Assembly: GCA_903885375.1 (NCBI GenBank) | Contig: CAISIK010000189.1 | Coordinates: 1-49,261 of the forward strand | DNA: 49,261 nucleotides | Direction: 5' to 3' | Source of the DNA: an uncultured Pseudomonadota bacterium | Lineage (GTDB): Bacteria; Myxococcota_A; UBA796; SXON01 | Shown: piece after piece, positions 36,551 through 45,600 of the stretch | Numbering within the stretch: position 1 is the stretch's first letter | How the letters are laid out: every line of letters begins with the position of its first letter | The notes under the pieces: generated by a model | Databases searched by the model: none | What the model was told of the DNA's origin: nothing | What the model saw: the letters and a program-made list of their open reading frames with translations, nothing else | Program-made: the position numbers and the translations under genes

Positions 36551-37087
36551 CTACTGGACCGAGAAGAACTCGTTGGCGGTGCGCCCCAGCGGCGGCGACT
36601 GCGCGGCGATCTGGTAGGTGCTCCGCTCGAGCGCGCCCCAGGTCACGGTGATCGAGGTGCCTTCGAGCGCCGCGAACGACCAGGTCGTCTCGCTCTCCAC
36701 GCAGTTGCCGGTGGAGGTTCGGTCGTTCCCCGTACCGTCGGTGAGCACCCACTCGTCCACGAGGCAGCCGTCGGGCGTGGTGAAGCGGAGGAGGCCATCG
36801 CAGGGGTTGGTGAACACCGCGCGGGTGGTGATGTCGGCGGGCGCGGTGAAGACGGTGCCGGTATCGCCCGAGCCATCCTCCACGAGCACGACGAACTCCA
36901 GGTCGTCGGCATCGCAGATGGCCTCGCCCGTCTCCCCCTGGGCGCCCGAATCGCCGGGGCCCGAGTCGTCGTCACCCCCCGACCCCTCCGGTGAGCCCCC
37001 GACGTAGCCCGTGTCGCTGCCGGAGCCGTTGGCGCCGAACTCGGGCGACTCGGAGACCGCACAACCCGCGAGCAGAATGAACCACAT
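36551..37087 (-). CDS. Small lipoprotein with Gly/Ser/Asp linker
   Basis: A 178-residue lipoprotein. MWFILLAGC is a nine-residue signal, among the shortest possible, with no positive n-region. A linker rich in Gly, Ser, Asp and Glu (residues about 18-55) is followed by a beta-rich domain with four Cys near 57-130 that could form two disulfides, and an unusual number of Thr. Function unknown. It is divergent from another lipoprotein gene across 47 bases and is followed by the acyltransferase-like gene after three bases. Confidence 0.68.
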   Translation of the reverse strand: MWFILLAGCAVSESPEFGANGSGSDTGYVGGSPEGSGGDDDSGPGDSGAQGETGEAICDADDLEFVVLVEDGSGDTGTVFTAPADITTRAVFTNPCDGLLRFTTPDGCLVDEWVLTDGTGNDRTSTGNCVESETTWSFAALEGTSITVTWGALERSTYQIAAQSPPLGRTANEFFSVQ

Positions 37088-37134
37088 GCCTCATCATGCC
37101 ACGCGGCGCGACCATGTGCTATTGATGCCACGGC

Positions 37135-37548
37135 ATGCTCCTGTTGATCCTCGGTTGCGCGCCCGAATCGGGCACCTACCTGCTCGAAACGACGGAGTGG
37201 AGCACCACCTGTTCGGTGGCCGGCGGTCCGTACGAGGAGCCGGCCGACCAGTACGAGGTGGAGGTCTACGTCGAGGCCGACGGCGGGCTCTGGCTCGACG
37301 ACGTCGCCTGCACCCGCGAGGGCATGGCCTACACCTGCGAGTCCACCCCGCTGGAGGAGCCAGCCGGGGCCGACGCGAGCTTCCGCGTGGCGCGGGACTG
37401 GTCCGGCGAATGGACCGACGCGGCCACAATGAGCGGCGAGGTGGACTGGCAGACCACCTGCGTGGGCGATGGGTGCGGCGCCGTCACCGTCGAGCTTTGC
37501 GACGCCGCGTGGACCTACACCGCCGTGAACGTGCAGGGAGCGGAGTAG
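37135..37548 (+). CDS. Small lipoprotein related to the 5872/6326 type
   Basis: A 137-residue lipoprotein with the minimal signal MLLLILGC (lipidated Cys at 8). The mature part starts with SGTYLLETTEW, close to the DGTW/EGTW opening of the tandem lipoproteins at 5872 and 6326. It has a similar size, Cys content (six in the mature domain) and a final YTAVN strand, so it may be a distant third copy. Acidic overall. TATTGA lies nine bases before the ATG. Function unknown. Confidence 0.68.
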   Translation: MLLLILGCAPESGTYLLETTEWSTTCSVAGGPYEEPADQYEVEVYVEADGGLWLDDVACTREGMAYTCESTPLEEPAGADASFRVARDWSGEWTDAATMSGEVDWQTTCVGDGCGAVTVELCDAAWTYTAVNVQGAE

Positions 37549-37561
37549 CCCCCACGGCCGG

Positions 37562-38275
37562 CTAGCGCAGGCTCATGCCGCCATCGGCCACGAGCACCTG
37601 CCCCGTGAGCCAGTACGAACGCGGGTCGATGAGGAGGTCGACGATCCGGGCGAGGTCCTCCGGTTCGCCGCAGCGGCCGAGCGGCGTGAGCTTCTCGGCG
37701 AGCTCGATCATGCGGGCGCCCTGCTCGGGGAAGTAGTTGAGGGCATCGGTGCGGATGAGGCCGCCGCACACCGTGTTCACCCGCACGCGCGGCGCGAGGT
37801 CGACCGCGAGTTGACGCGTGAGCGCCTCCATGCCGGCCTTGGCGGCCCCCATGGCCGCGTAGCCGGGAACGTGGCGCTGGCTGCCCATGCTGGAGAGCCC
37901 GATCACGTTGGCGCCTTCGTTGAAGGTGCACAGGCGCGTGAGCAGCCAGAAGGGGCGCAGGCTGGACTCGAGGGTGAGGTCCCACTGCGAGGTCCGGATC
38001 TTGTCCCAGGGCTTGAGCACCCCGATGGCGGCGTTGTGGACGAGCACGTCCACCGCGGGAAACGAGCGCGCGAGGCGCTCGAGGTCGGCCTCCACCCGCA
38101 CGTCGCCCTGCACCACGGTGGCCTCGGCGCCACGCTCACGGACCGCGCGGGCCACGCCCTCCGCCGCGGCTTCGTTCTGGAGGTAGTTCACGACGATGTG
38201 CCGACCCGGTGCCGCCAGCTGACGCGCGATGGCGGCGCCGATGCCGCGACTCGCCCCGGTGATGATGATGTTCAT
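37562..38275 (-). CDS. fabL: Short-chain dehydrogenase, enoyl-ACP reductase III (FabL)-like
   Basis: 237 residues, Rossmann fold. GASRGIG (7-13) binds the nucleotide, NNA is replaced by HNAAIGVLKP near 80, and the catalytic Tyr139 and Lys146 have six residues between them (YAAMGAAK). That spacing, together with SSMGS before it and GGLIRTDALNYFP after, is the signature of FabL-type enoyl-ACP reductases, not of ordinary Tyr-x3-Lys SDRs. The expected role is the last step of fatty-acid elongation with NADPH. ATG 38275 gives the expected start; the longer frame reaches back into murJ and is rejected. Located 19 bases downstream of murJ on the same strand, so probably co-transcribed. Confidence 0.82.
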   Translation of the reverse strand: MNIIITGASRGIGAAIARQLAAPGRHIVVNYLQNEAAAEGVARAVRERGAEATVVQGDVRVEADLERLARSFPAVDVLVHNAAIGVLKPWDKIRTSQWDLTLESSLRPFWLLTRLCTFNEGANVIGLSSMGSQRHVPGYAAMGAAKAGMEALTRQLAVDLAPRVRVNTVCGGLIRTDALNYFPEQGARMIELAEKLTPLGRCGEPEDLARIVDLLIDPRSYWLTGQVLVADGGMSLR

Positions 38276-38294
38276 GTCTGGCCCCGCACGGGGG

Positions 38295-39887
38295 CTATCC
38301 CGAGCGACGCCCCAACCGCGACCGGACCCGCTCCGCCACACCCCGCGCCTCGGGCACCCCGAGCGCCAGCGCCAGCCCGAGGTAGACCACGCCGAACACG
38401 GCCACCACCGCCACACCCCGGAGCACGGGGTGCAGCTCCGGTCCCAACGCCAGCTTGGTGGCGAACCCGAACGCGCCGGCCGGGAGCGCCGATCCGAAAA
38501 GTCGGGCCTGGAGCCCCCACGGCACCCCGCCGCCGCCCACGCGCGCCGCAAGGCCGTCGCGGAGGAGCACGAACTCCATCCATCCCGCTACCGACGCCGC
38601 GAGCGTGAGGCCGACGGCGCCCCATTCCCGACCGAACCCGAGCCACCCGGGCAGCAGGAGGGCGGCGAACGAGCCGAGGGCGATGCCGAGCAGCACGCGC
38701 GCCGTGGCGAACTTCAGGGGGGTGCGCGTGTCGCCGAGGGCGTAGAAGCCCGAGGCGTAGAGGCGCGCCTGGGTGGCGGCCACGAGGCCCACGCCGTAGC
38801 CCGCCAGCACCGCCCAGACGTAGCGGGTGCCGGAGGCATCGAAGGCGCCCGTCTGGTACATCGCGCCCACGAGCACATCGCCGAGGCCCACGATCGCCAC
38901 GGCCGAGGGCACGATGAAGAAGGCGATGCGGGCCAGCCCCCGGTCGAGCTGTGCTCGGACCGCCATGGCGATCTCGGCTTCGGAGCCCGTGGCGCTCGAC
39001 ATCGCGGGCAGCTGCGCCGCCGTCACCGACATTCCGAAGAGCGAGACCGGCAGCAGGTAGAGGGTCTGCGCGTAGCCCATGGCCGACAGCGCCCCGGTGG
39101 GCAGCAGGCTCGCGAGCAGGTTGTCCATGTACGCGCTGAGCTGCACCACACCGCGCGACCCGAGCGCCGGCAGGAAGTTGGTGAGCACCTGCCGTACGTC
39201 GCTCTCGCCGAGCCCGAGCTGCGGGCGGATGCCCCCCACGAGGCTCCAAGCGCTCGGGAGCTGTACCAGGAGCTGCAGCGCGCTTCCCAGCACGAGCCCC
39301 CAGGCCACCCGCTCGCCCAGCGCGTAGCCCTCGAACCGCCCCCCGTAGAGGAACAGGGCGCCGATGATGGCAAGGTTCCAGAGCACCGGCGCCGAGTACG
39401 ACAGGAAGAACCGGCGGTGGCTGTTGAGCACCCCGAGGCACCACGCCGACAGCACGAGCAGCCCCGTGCCCGGGAAGAAGATCTGCACGAGACGGATCGC
39501 CGCCTCGCGTTTTTCGCCCTCGAAGCCGGGTGCGATGAGGTCGATGAGCAGCGGCGTGGCGATCACCCCGAGCAGCACGAGCACACTGGTGGCCAGGGTG
39601 AGCAGCGTGGCGACCGCGGAGGCGAGGCGGCGCGCGACCACCTCGTTGCCCTCGGCCAGCCGCCGCGCGTAGGCGGGGATGAACGACGCGCTCAGCACGC
39701 CTTCGCCGAACAGGTTCTGCAGGACGTTGGGAATCCGCAGCGCCGCACGGAAGGCATCGCCCGCATCGGAGTTGCCGAAGTAGTGGGCAAAAGCGCGCTC
39801 GCGCACGAGGCCAAACACCCGGCTGAGCAGGATGCCCGCGGCCACCAACTGGGCCCCCCGGGCGCCCTGCTTCCCGCTCTCCGACAT
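38295..39887 (-). CDS. murJ: Lipid II flippase MurJ
   Basis: A 530-residue integral membrane protein with about 14 helices that moves lipid II across the inner membrane for peptidoglycan synthesis. Landmarks: an N-terminal GILLSRVFGLVRERAFAHYFG (here split for length: GILLSRVFGLVRE then AHYFG), FRIPN-like LRIPNVLQNLFGEG near 50, SASFIPAY near 67 and PAL-rich central helices with QLSAYMDNLLAS near 250. Length is normal. TAGCAG (39899-39894) lies six bases before the ATG, suggesting a leaderless message, and fabL follows 19 bases after the stop. Confidence 0.95.
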   Translation of the reverse strand: MSESGKQGARGAQLVAAGILLSRVFGLVRERAFAHYFGNSDAGDAFRAALRIPNVLQNLFGEGVLSASFIPAYARRLAEGNEVVARRLASAVATLLTLATSVLVLLGVIATPLLIDLIAPGFEGEKREAAIRLVQIFFPGTGLLVLSAWCLGVLNSHRRFFLSYSAPVLWNLAIIGALFLYGGRFEGYALGERVAWGLVLGSALQLLVQLPSAWSLVGGIRPQLGLGESDVRQVLTNFLPALGSRGVVQLSAYMDNLLASLLPTGALSAMGYAQTLYLLPVSLFGMSVTAAQLPAMSSATGSEAEIAMAVRAQLDRGLARIAFFIVPSAVAIVGLGDVLVGAMYQTGAFDASGTRYVWAVLAGYGVGLVAATQARLYASGFYALGDTRTPLKFATARVLLGIALGSFAALLLPGWLGFGREWGAVGLTLAASVAGWMEFVLLRDGLAARVGGGGVPWGLQARLFGSALPAGAFGFATKLALGPELHPVLRGVAVVAVFGVVYLGLALALGVPEARGVAERVRSRLGRRSG

Positions 39888-39893
39888 CCGGGC

Positions 39894-39899
39894 CTGCTA
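39894..39899 (-). promoter_or_regulatory. Candidate -10 element, leaderless, murJ
   Basis: Minus-strand TTAGCAG context, six bases before the murJ ATG at 39887; no Shine-Dalgarno sequence. Confidence 0.35.
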
Positions 39900-39962
39900 A
39901 CCGTTGGGGGACTTGAGCCGCGCGCCGCGAGCCGCTATGGGGCGTCCCTGTTCGAGGCGTGT

Positions 39963-40238
39963 GTGTACCTGATCCTGTTGGAACTGAATGGGCGTCCCGC
40001 CGGCGAGTACGGCGACCTCGAGCGCGCGCTGAAGGCGCTCGGGAACTGGTCCAACCGCATGCGCGGCGTGTGGATGGTCGAGACGCGCTTCACCGCCGCG
40101 CAGGTGCGCGACCTCCTGAAGCCCCACCTCGTGGCCGGTCGCGACCGCCTCTTCGTTCAGCGCATGACGTCGAACTGGGCCGGCACCAACATGGGCGACG
40201 GCTTCCAGGACTGGATGGCCCGGCGGAAGTTCAACTAG
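39963..40238 (+). CDS. Cas2/SinR-like small ferredoxin-fold protein
   Basis: A 91-residue soluble protein. I start it at GTG 39963, with GAGG six bases upstream, so it begins MYLILLELNGRPAGEYGDL. The layout (opening hydrophobic strand, helix LERALKALGNW, strand RGVWMVETRF, helix TAAQVRDLLKPHL, strand RLFVQRM) resembles stand-alone Cas2-fold proteins often labelled SinR-like or VapD-like. The catalytic-type Asp after the first strand of Cas2 is replaced by Glu-Leu-Asn. No CRISPR repeat, cas1 or toxin-antitoxin partner is adjacent. Divergent from murJ, convergent with clpP. Family call moderate, function unknown. Confidence 0.6.
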   Translation: MYLILLELNGRPAGEYGDLERALKALGNWSNRMRGVWMVETRFTAAQVRDLLKPHLVAGRDRLFVQRMTSNWAGTNMGDGFQDWMARRKFN

Positions 40239-40249
40239 TGGGCCGCTGC

Positions 40250-40272
40250 GCGGTTCCCGGCAGCGGGACCGC
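40250..40272. terminator. Hairpin terminator between convergent genes
   Basis: GCGGTTCCCG (40250-40259) pairs with CGGGACCGC (40264-40272) with one bulged T and a four-base loop. No strong T-run, but it sits between the Cas2-like gene and the clpP tail and may stop both. Confidence 0.45.
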
Positions 40273-40308
40273 GAGGGCTACGCGGCGCAGCGGGGCGCCG
40301 CCGAGGCG

Positions 40309-40899
40309 CTACTTGCCCGGCTTGGGCTGAATGATCTCGTCGACGATGCCGTAAGCCACGGCCTCTTCGGCGGTCATGATGTAGTCGCGATCGGTGTCCT
40401 TGAGGATGCGCTCGAACGGCTGCCCGGTGTGCTTCACCAGGATGTCGTTGAGCTCCTTCCGCATCCGGCCGATCTCCTTGGCCTGGATCTCGATGTCCGA
40501 GGCCTGCCCACGTGCGCCGCCGAGCGGCTGGTGGATGAGCACCCGGGCGTGGGAGAGGATGCGACGCTTGCCGGCCTGGCCCGCTGCGAGGAGCACCGCG
40601 CCCATCGAGGCCGCCTGGCCGATGCAGATCGTGTTCACCGGGGCGCGCACGTACTGCATGGTGTCGTAGATCGCCATGCCGTCGGTGATGCTGCCGCCGG
40701 GGCTGTTCACGTACAGGAAGATGTCGCGCTCCGGGTCCTGCGAGTCGAGGAACAAGAGCTGCGCGACCACCACGTTCGCTACGCGATCATCCACAGCTTC
40801 GCCGAGGAAGACGATGCGGTCGTTGAGCAGGCGGCTGTAGATGTCCGAAACGCTCTCGCCGCGGTGCGTCGATTCCTTGACGTAGGGGATGATCGGCAT
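40309..40899 (-). CDS. clpP: ATP-dependent Clp protease proteolytic subunit ClpP
   Basis: A 196-residue serine peptidase that forms the 14-subunit chamber used with ClpX/ClpA. The catalytic triad is Ser98 (GQAASMGA), His123 (IHQPLGG) and Asp172, exactly the canonical numbering. A conserved YVNSPGGSI lies near 63. ATG 40899 is two bases after the tig stop, with GAGGAG overlapping that stop as an ideal Shine-Dalgarno, so tig and clpP are translated together. clpX does not follow; the gene downstream is convergent, unlike the usual tig-clpP-clpX order. Confidence 0.98.
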   Translation of the reverse strand: MPIIPYVKESTHRGESVSDIYSRLLNDRIVFLGEAVDDRVANVVVAQLLFLDSQDPERDIFLYVNSPGGSITDGMAIYDTMQYVRAPVNTICIGQAASMGAVLLAAGQAGKRRILSHARVLIHQPLGGARGQASDIEIQAKEIGRMRKELNDILVKHTGQPFERILKDTDRDYIMTAEEAVAYGIVDEIIQPKPGK

Positions 40900-40901
40900 G
40901 C

Positions 40902-42329
40902 TTACTCCTCGGTCTTCTTCTTGGTGGCCTTCTTCTTCGGCTTGGCTTCGGGCTCGGCGGCGGCGGCCTCGGCCGCGGGGGCCTCGGGCTCGGCGGCTTC
41001 GGCCTTCTTCTTGGCCGGCTTCTTCTTCGGCTTGTCGTCGGCCACGGCCTCGGCGGAGGACTCGCCACCTTCGGACACGTAGTCGAGGTCGGAGCGCTCC
41101 AGGACCCAGTCCAGCGCGCGCTCTTCGAGGAGGTGCTTGCGGAGGTCGGCCACGGCGCCGTCCTTCTGGATGTAACCACGGATGGCTTCCACGCGCTGGC
41201 CGCGCATGTCGGCGATCTCCTGGTACTTACGATCCATGTCCTCTTCGGTGATCGCGATGCCTTCCTTGCGGGCCACGGACTCGAGGATCAGGCCGGCCTT
41301 GGCCGCGAACTCCGCGCGCACGCGGAGGTCGGCGATCTGGGCTTCGCTGTAGCGGATGGAGCGGGGGTCACGGCCCTTGTAGGCGGCTTGCACACCGAGC
41401 TCCTCGAGCAGGAGCTTGAGGTTCTTCTCGGTGAGCGCAGCGGGCACCGACACCTCGTGGCTGGCCACGAGGGTCTGGAGCAGGTGGATACGGGCCTGGT
41501 TGCGGGCCGCATCGTTGGCGCTGGTTTCCAGTTCCATGCGGATCGCGGCGCGCATGGCCTCGGCGCCGCCTTCGTAGCCGGCCGCGGTGGCCGACTCATC
41601 GGAGAGCGCGGGCACTTCCTGCACCTGGATGCCGAGCACGGTGACCGTGGCGGTGAAGGTACGGCCGCGGTTCGCCGCGGTGGCGCTCGACTCGGCGATG
41701 GTGACCTCGCCCTTCTTGCTCTTGCCCTTCTTCAGGCCGATGAGCAGGGCTTCGATACCGGGCCAGTAGCGCTCGTTGGCGGTGTTCACCATGGTGCCCG
41801 CTTCGAGCACGGTGTCGCCGTCCTTGATCTCGGTGAGCACGAGGTCGCCCGCTTCGACAGCGCGAGCCGACGGCGCATCCACGAGGCGCGCCTGCGACTG
41901 CAGGCGACGGGCGATGTCGGCATCGACCGCCTCTTCCGCCACGGTGGCGAGGGGGTAGCGGATCTTCAGGCCGAGGTACTGGTTCAGCTCGATCTCCGGC
42001 TTCACCTGCACGGTGATGGAGAAGCTGAAGTCGCCCTGACCGAGCTCGCCGCTCTCCTCGACGGAGGGCTGGCCGAGGAACTCGAGGGTCGACGCGGCGC
42101 CCTGGAACTTCATGTTCATGAGCTCGCCGGCCACTTCGCTGCGAAGCTGCTTGCCGTAACGATCCTCGAGGACCTTGCGGGGCACCTTGCCGGGGCGAAA
42201 CCCCGGGATCTTCACTCGGTTGGCGAGGTTCTTGAACGCAGCATCCAGCTTCTGGATGACTTCGGCGCCGGGAACGGTGAAGCGCAGTCGCTTCTGGACG
42301 GGGGTGACCTGCTCGATCGCGAAGGACAT
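40902..42329 (-). CDS. tig: Trigger factor (ribosome-associated chaperone) with basic tail
   Basis: A 475-residue chaperone and peptidyl-prolyl isomerase at the ribosome exit. The N-terminal ribosome-binding domain carries the signature loop [17 protein letters not shown] (residues about 43-60). A divergent FKBP domain spans about 150-240 and a helical C-domain follows. It is longer than usual because of a roughly 60-residue tail of Lys, Ala, Glu and Pro ([20 protein letters not shown]) resembling histone H1 tails. ATG 42329 lies only 22 bases after the mature 3' end of tRNA-Leu, with no Shine-Dalgarno between, so the message may come from tRNA processing. Followed directly by clpP. Confidence 0.96.
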   Translation of the reverse strand: MSFAIEQVTPVQKRLRFTVPGAEVIQKLDAAFKNLANRVKIPGFRPGKVPRKVLEDRYGKQLRSEVAGELMNMKFQGAASTLEFLGQPSVEESGELGQGDFSFSITVQVKPEIELNQYLGLKIRYPLATVAEEAVDADIARRLQSQARLVDAPSARAVEAGDLVLTEIKDGDTVLEAGTMVNTANERYWPGIEALLIGLKKGKSKKGEVTIAESSATAANRGRTFTATVTVLGIQVQEVPALSDESATAAGYEGGAEAMRAAIRMELETSANDAARNQARIHLLQTLVASHEVSVPAALTEKNLKLLLEELGVQAAYKGRDPRSIRYSEAQIADLRVRAEFAAKAGLILESVARKEGIAITEEDMDRKYQEIADMRGQRVEAIRGYIQKDGAVADLRKHLLEERALDWVLERSDLDYVSEGGESSAEAVADDKPKKKPAKKKAEAAEPEAPAAEAAAAEPEAKPKKKATKKKTEE

Positions 42330-42351
42330 GGGGCCAGACTCGGGAGGGGGG

Positions 42352-42433
42352 TGCGAGAAGGGGGGGTCGAACCCCCAAGGGTTTCCCCACCGGATCCTAA
42401 GTCCGGCGCGTCTGCCAGTTCCGCCATTCTCGC
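42352..42433 (-). tRNA. tRNA-Leu (anticodon UAG)
   Basis: 82 nucleotides with a 7-bp acceptor (GCGAGAA/TTCTCGC), an anticodon stem CCGGA/TCCGG with loop CTTAGGA giving UAG, and a T arm GGGGG TTCGACC CCCCC. Discriminator A is followed by CCC, so the 3' CCA is not encoded and must be added. It sits 22 bases upstream of tig. Confidence 0.95.
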
Positions 42434-42516
42434 AATGAGGACCCGCGAGGGGCCGCGGTGCCGCGTCTGCGCCCGACCTGCGGCATGTGCCGACCGGCGG
42501 GTGTGTTGATTGAAGG

Positions 42517-42592
42517 TGGTGGGCCCTCCGGGGATCGAACCCGGAACCTGCGGATTAAGAGTCCGATGCTCTACCAATTGAGCTAAAGGCCC
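42517..42592 (-). tRNA. tRNA-Lys (anticodon CUU)
   Basis: 76 nucleotides including an encoded CCA. Acceptor GGGCCTT pairs with the AGGGCCC end, D arm AGCTCAATTGGTAGAGC, anticodon loop CTCTTAA giving CUU, T arm CCGGG TTCGATC CCCGG. Lies 7 bases downstream of tRNA-His. Confidence 0.95.
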
Positions 42593-42599
42593 GTTTTTA

Positions 42600-42676
42600 T
42601 GGGGTGGATGACGGGGCTTGAACCCGCGACCATCGGTGTCACAAACCGATACTCTACCGACTGAGCTACATCCACC
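42600..42676 (-). tRNA. tRNA-His (anticodon GUG)
   Basis: 77 nucleotides including the extra 5' G (G-1) opposite C73, the identity element of tRNA-His, and an encoded CCA. Anticodon loop TTGTGAC gives GUG; T arm GCGGG TTCAAGC CCCGT. First of the three-tRNA array on the minus strand. Confidence 0.95.
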
Positions 42677-42688
42677 GTAGCGCCGCGC

Positions 42689-42694
42689 GTCCTA
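42689..42694 (-). promoter_or_regulatory. Candidate -10 element of the tRNA-His/Lys/Leu-tig-clpP transcript
   Basis: Minus-strand TAGGAC in the context CATTAGGAC, 12 bases before the mature 5' end of tRNA-His, a normal distance for a short pre-tRNA leader. Confidence 0.4.
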
Positions 42695-45600
42695 ATGCCC
42701 ATATGGCGGCTCGGCAAGGCCGACGCTCACAAAGGACGGAACTGGGAGGCTGAAACCGGGCACGTCGAGGGCTTCGGCCTCGATCTCCGCGCCCGCAAAG
42801 GCGTCGAGGATCACGTCATTGCTAAGGGCAATCCCTGATAATGCTGCGCGGAGCAGCACCCGTCCGGCGATGTCCTCGTCGAGCTGCACCGCGCCGTGCC
42901 CGGCTACCGGCGCCGGCACCGAACGTGCGAACGCCGCCGGAAGCCAGGGCAGACCGGGCGCCTCCTCGGGCTCTGCGCCCCCGCCGGGCAGCCACCCGCC
43001 CTCCACCAGCCGCGCCAGCGGGTCCGACCAACCGTCGACCGCATCGAACCCGGAAGGGTCCCACAGCGCATCCGTCGACGCATCCGGGTGAGGGAACGCG
43101 GGCACGTCGAGCCCGATCTCCGGCTCGATCGGCACCCAGGGCCAACGGTCCGGGGTGGTGGCCACGCCCGAGAGCGGGTCGGTGGCGCGCAGGAAGCCGA
43201 GCAGGATTCCGCCCGGGAGGACGTACCGTCCCCCGGCGCCCGTTTCGGCCGCCGCCACGCCGGCCATCCAGCCCGTGGGCCAGGGCCGCAACGGCGGCGA
43301 CCACGGCGCGAGCAGCGGATGCCCCCGTGGGTCGCTCAGGACGGCGCCCCCCGGGCGCGCCACGACGCCATCCGGGAAGGGAACGCGGGGGGCCGAGCCG
43401 ATGGCGAGCAGGGCATCCCAGGCGGTGATCACCTCGCCCCCCACGCGCCGGAGCCGGCCGAGCGCATCGCGCTCGATGGTCACGGTGCGATCGCCGAGTG
43501 CCAGCTGGCTCGGACGACCGAGCGCGTCGTGGACGAGCGCGGCGCCGCCTGCGGAGCCGTCGAGGCCGGTGAGCCGGTCGCCCTCCCAGCGGTAGGTGGC
43601 TTCGCCCGCGGCGAGGCCCCAGGGCCCTCCCACCGTGAGGGTCACCGCGGTGGGCAGGCCGTCAGCGGTCGTGCGCACGGCGGACCCGTCGGGGGCGCGC
43701 AGGAGCCCGAGGTCGCGCGCCCACTCGCCCCCCGGGCCGAGGCTGCGCACGAGGCGCCCCGCGGCGTCGCGCTCGAGGTGCGCCGGCCCGCCGCTCTCGA
43801 GGCTCATGACGCGCCCGCTGTCGTCGCGCGTCCACCCCGCGGCGCCCACCGGCTTGCCGTCGCGGTCGGTGGCGACAAGCTCGCCCGCATCGGCGCTCGT
43901 GTTGCGCCGCACGAGCGCCGAGTCGGGCAGCCGCAACAACCGCAGCGAGCCGTCCGACTCGTAGTCCGCCCCCACGGTGCCGAGCCCGTCCACCTGCACC
44001 CGCACCACACGACCGACGAGGTCGCGACCGACCGTCCACGTGCGGCCTGCCACGATCTTCCCGATGCGGCCGCGCATGTCGCGGGAGAGCACCATCTCGC
44101 CGAAGGCGTCGGTCACGCGGGTGACGAGGCCGGCGCTGTCGCGCGCGAGGCTCACCGCGGCGCCGTCCGCCCGCTGCACCTCCGCCACCCGCCCGGCGGC
44201 GTCGCGGTTGAGGCGCCAGCGCTCACTCTCCGTCTCGCCCGCGCGGACCGTGGCGACCCGGCCGGCGAGATCACGCGAGAACTCGAAGCTCACCTCCCCC
44301 ATCCCGAACCCGGTCACCCGTCCGAGGGCGTTGCGCGACCAGCCCGCCAACGCACCCTCGGGAGCCCGGACCTCGGTCACGAACCCGTGGGCGTCGCGGG
44401 TGATCCGCCAGCCGTTGATGGCGCGGAGTCGACCGACCGGATCGCGGCCGAGCGTGAGGGCCGCGCCATCGGGGAGGCGGATGCTGGTCACTGCGCCCGA
44501 TGGGTCGCGGGAGAGGCTCGTGAGCCTCCCGTCGGGGTCGCGCACGCCCGCGAGCCGCCCGGCGGCATCGCGCAGCCAGCTCCACCTCGTGGCACCGCGG
44601 AGGAGCTGGGAGAGCCGGCCGTCGCTGTGCACCAGCGAGACGGCCACCCCATCCGGGCCCGCCAGCCGACTGAGCCGGCCCTCGCTGTCGGTGCGGAGCT
44701 CCCACCGCCGCGCAGCCGGGTCGATCAAGGCCTCGGGCGCCCCGGTGGGCCCCCGCTGGATCGACCACACCGCGCCGGCCCCGTCGGTGACCCGCGTGAG
44801 GTTCCCGCTCGCATCGCGCTCGAGCCGCGCTTCTCCCTGGCCGCCCACCTGCAGCCGGGAGGGCCGACCCGACGCGTCCCAGGTGATGACCGCGCTTTCG
44901 GAGCCGAGCCGCACCACCTGCACCCGGCCGCCCGCTACCTCGCGGACGGGGCCGCGCCCGTCGGGCTCCGAGCGCTGAACCACGACGCCTGCCCCCTCGC
45001 GGAGGAGGCGCCACCCGCCCGCGTCGTCGCGCAACTCGGCCAGCCCCTCCGCGGTCCAGGTGAGCCGCGCCAGCCGCTCCCCGTCGCGGCGCACGCTCTC
45101 CACGCGTCCACTGGCGTCGCGGTCGATCTCCACGCGCACGCCGTCGACGTCCGTCCAGCCGCGGAGCATCCCGGACTGCCAGCGGGTGCGCATCGTGGCG
45201 CCGCCGGGCCCCGTCACCGCCATCTCCTCGCCGTGGTCCACGGTCCAACGGCCAGCCGGCCCCTCGAGCCGGGTGACCGAGCCGGAGAGGGTGCAGCGCC
45301 ATCGCCCGCCGAGCCCGCTCGTGCCGTCCCCCTCCACGCGCAACGCGCCGCCGTCGGCCCAGCGCACGGTCCGCAACGCGGCGCCCTCGTAGCCGTACGT
45401 CGTGGTGCCCGCCGCGATCTCGACGGCATCGACCCGGGTGCCCGCGAGCGTGTAGCTGGCCTTTCGGCCGTCACTCGCCTCGACGCCCTCGGGGTTGAGC
45501 GCCACCCGGACGTTGGCGGATTTCATCCCCGCGAAGCCCCCGACGGCGTCGCGGAGCACCTCCACGCGCCGGCCATCCACCACCCTGGCGGTCACCCGGC

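Noticed and set aside
38276..38551. Upstream extension of the FabL-like frame
   Set aside because: It overlaps murJ on the same strand in another frame and precedes the Rossmann Gly motif with Arg/Trp-rich sequence.
39963..40238. Evidence for a CRISPR-Cas locus
   Set aside because: Only a Cas2-like fold is suggested; there is no repeat array, no cas1 and no effector in the window.
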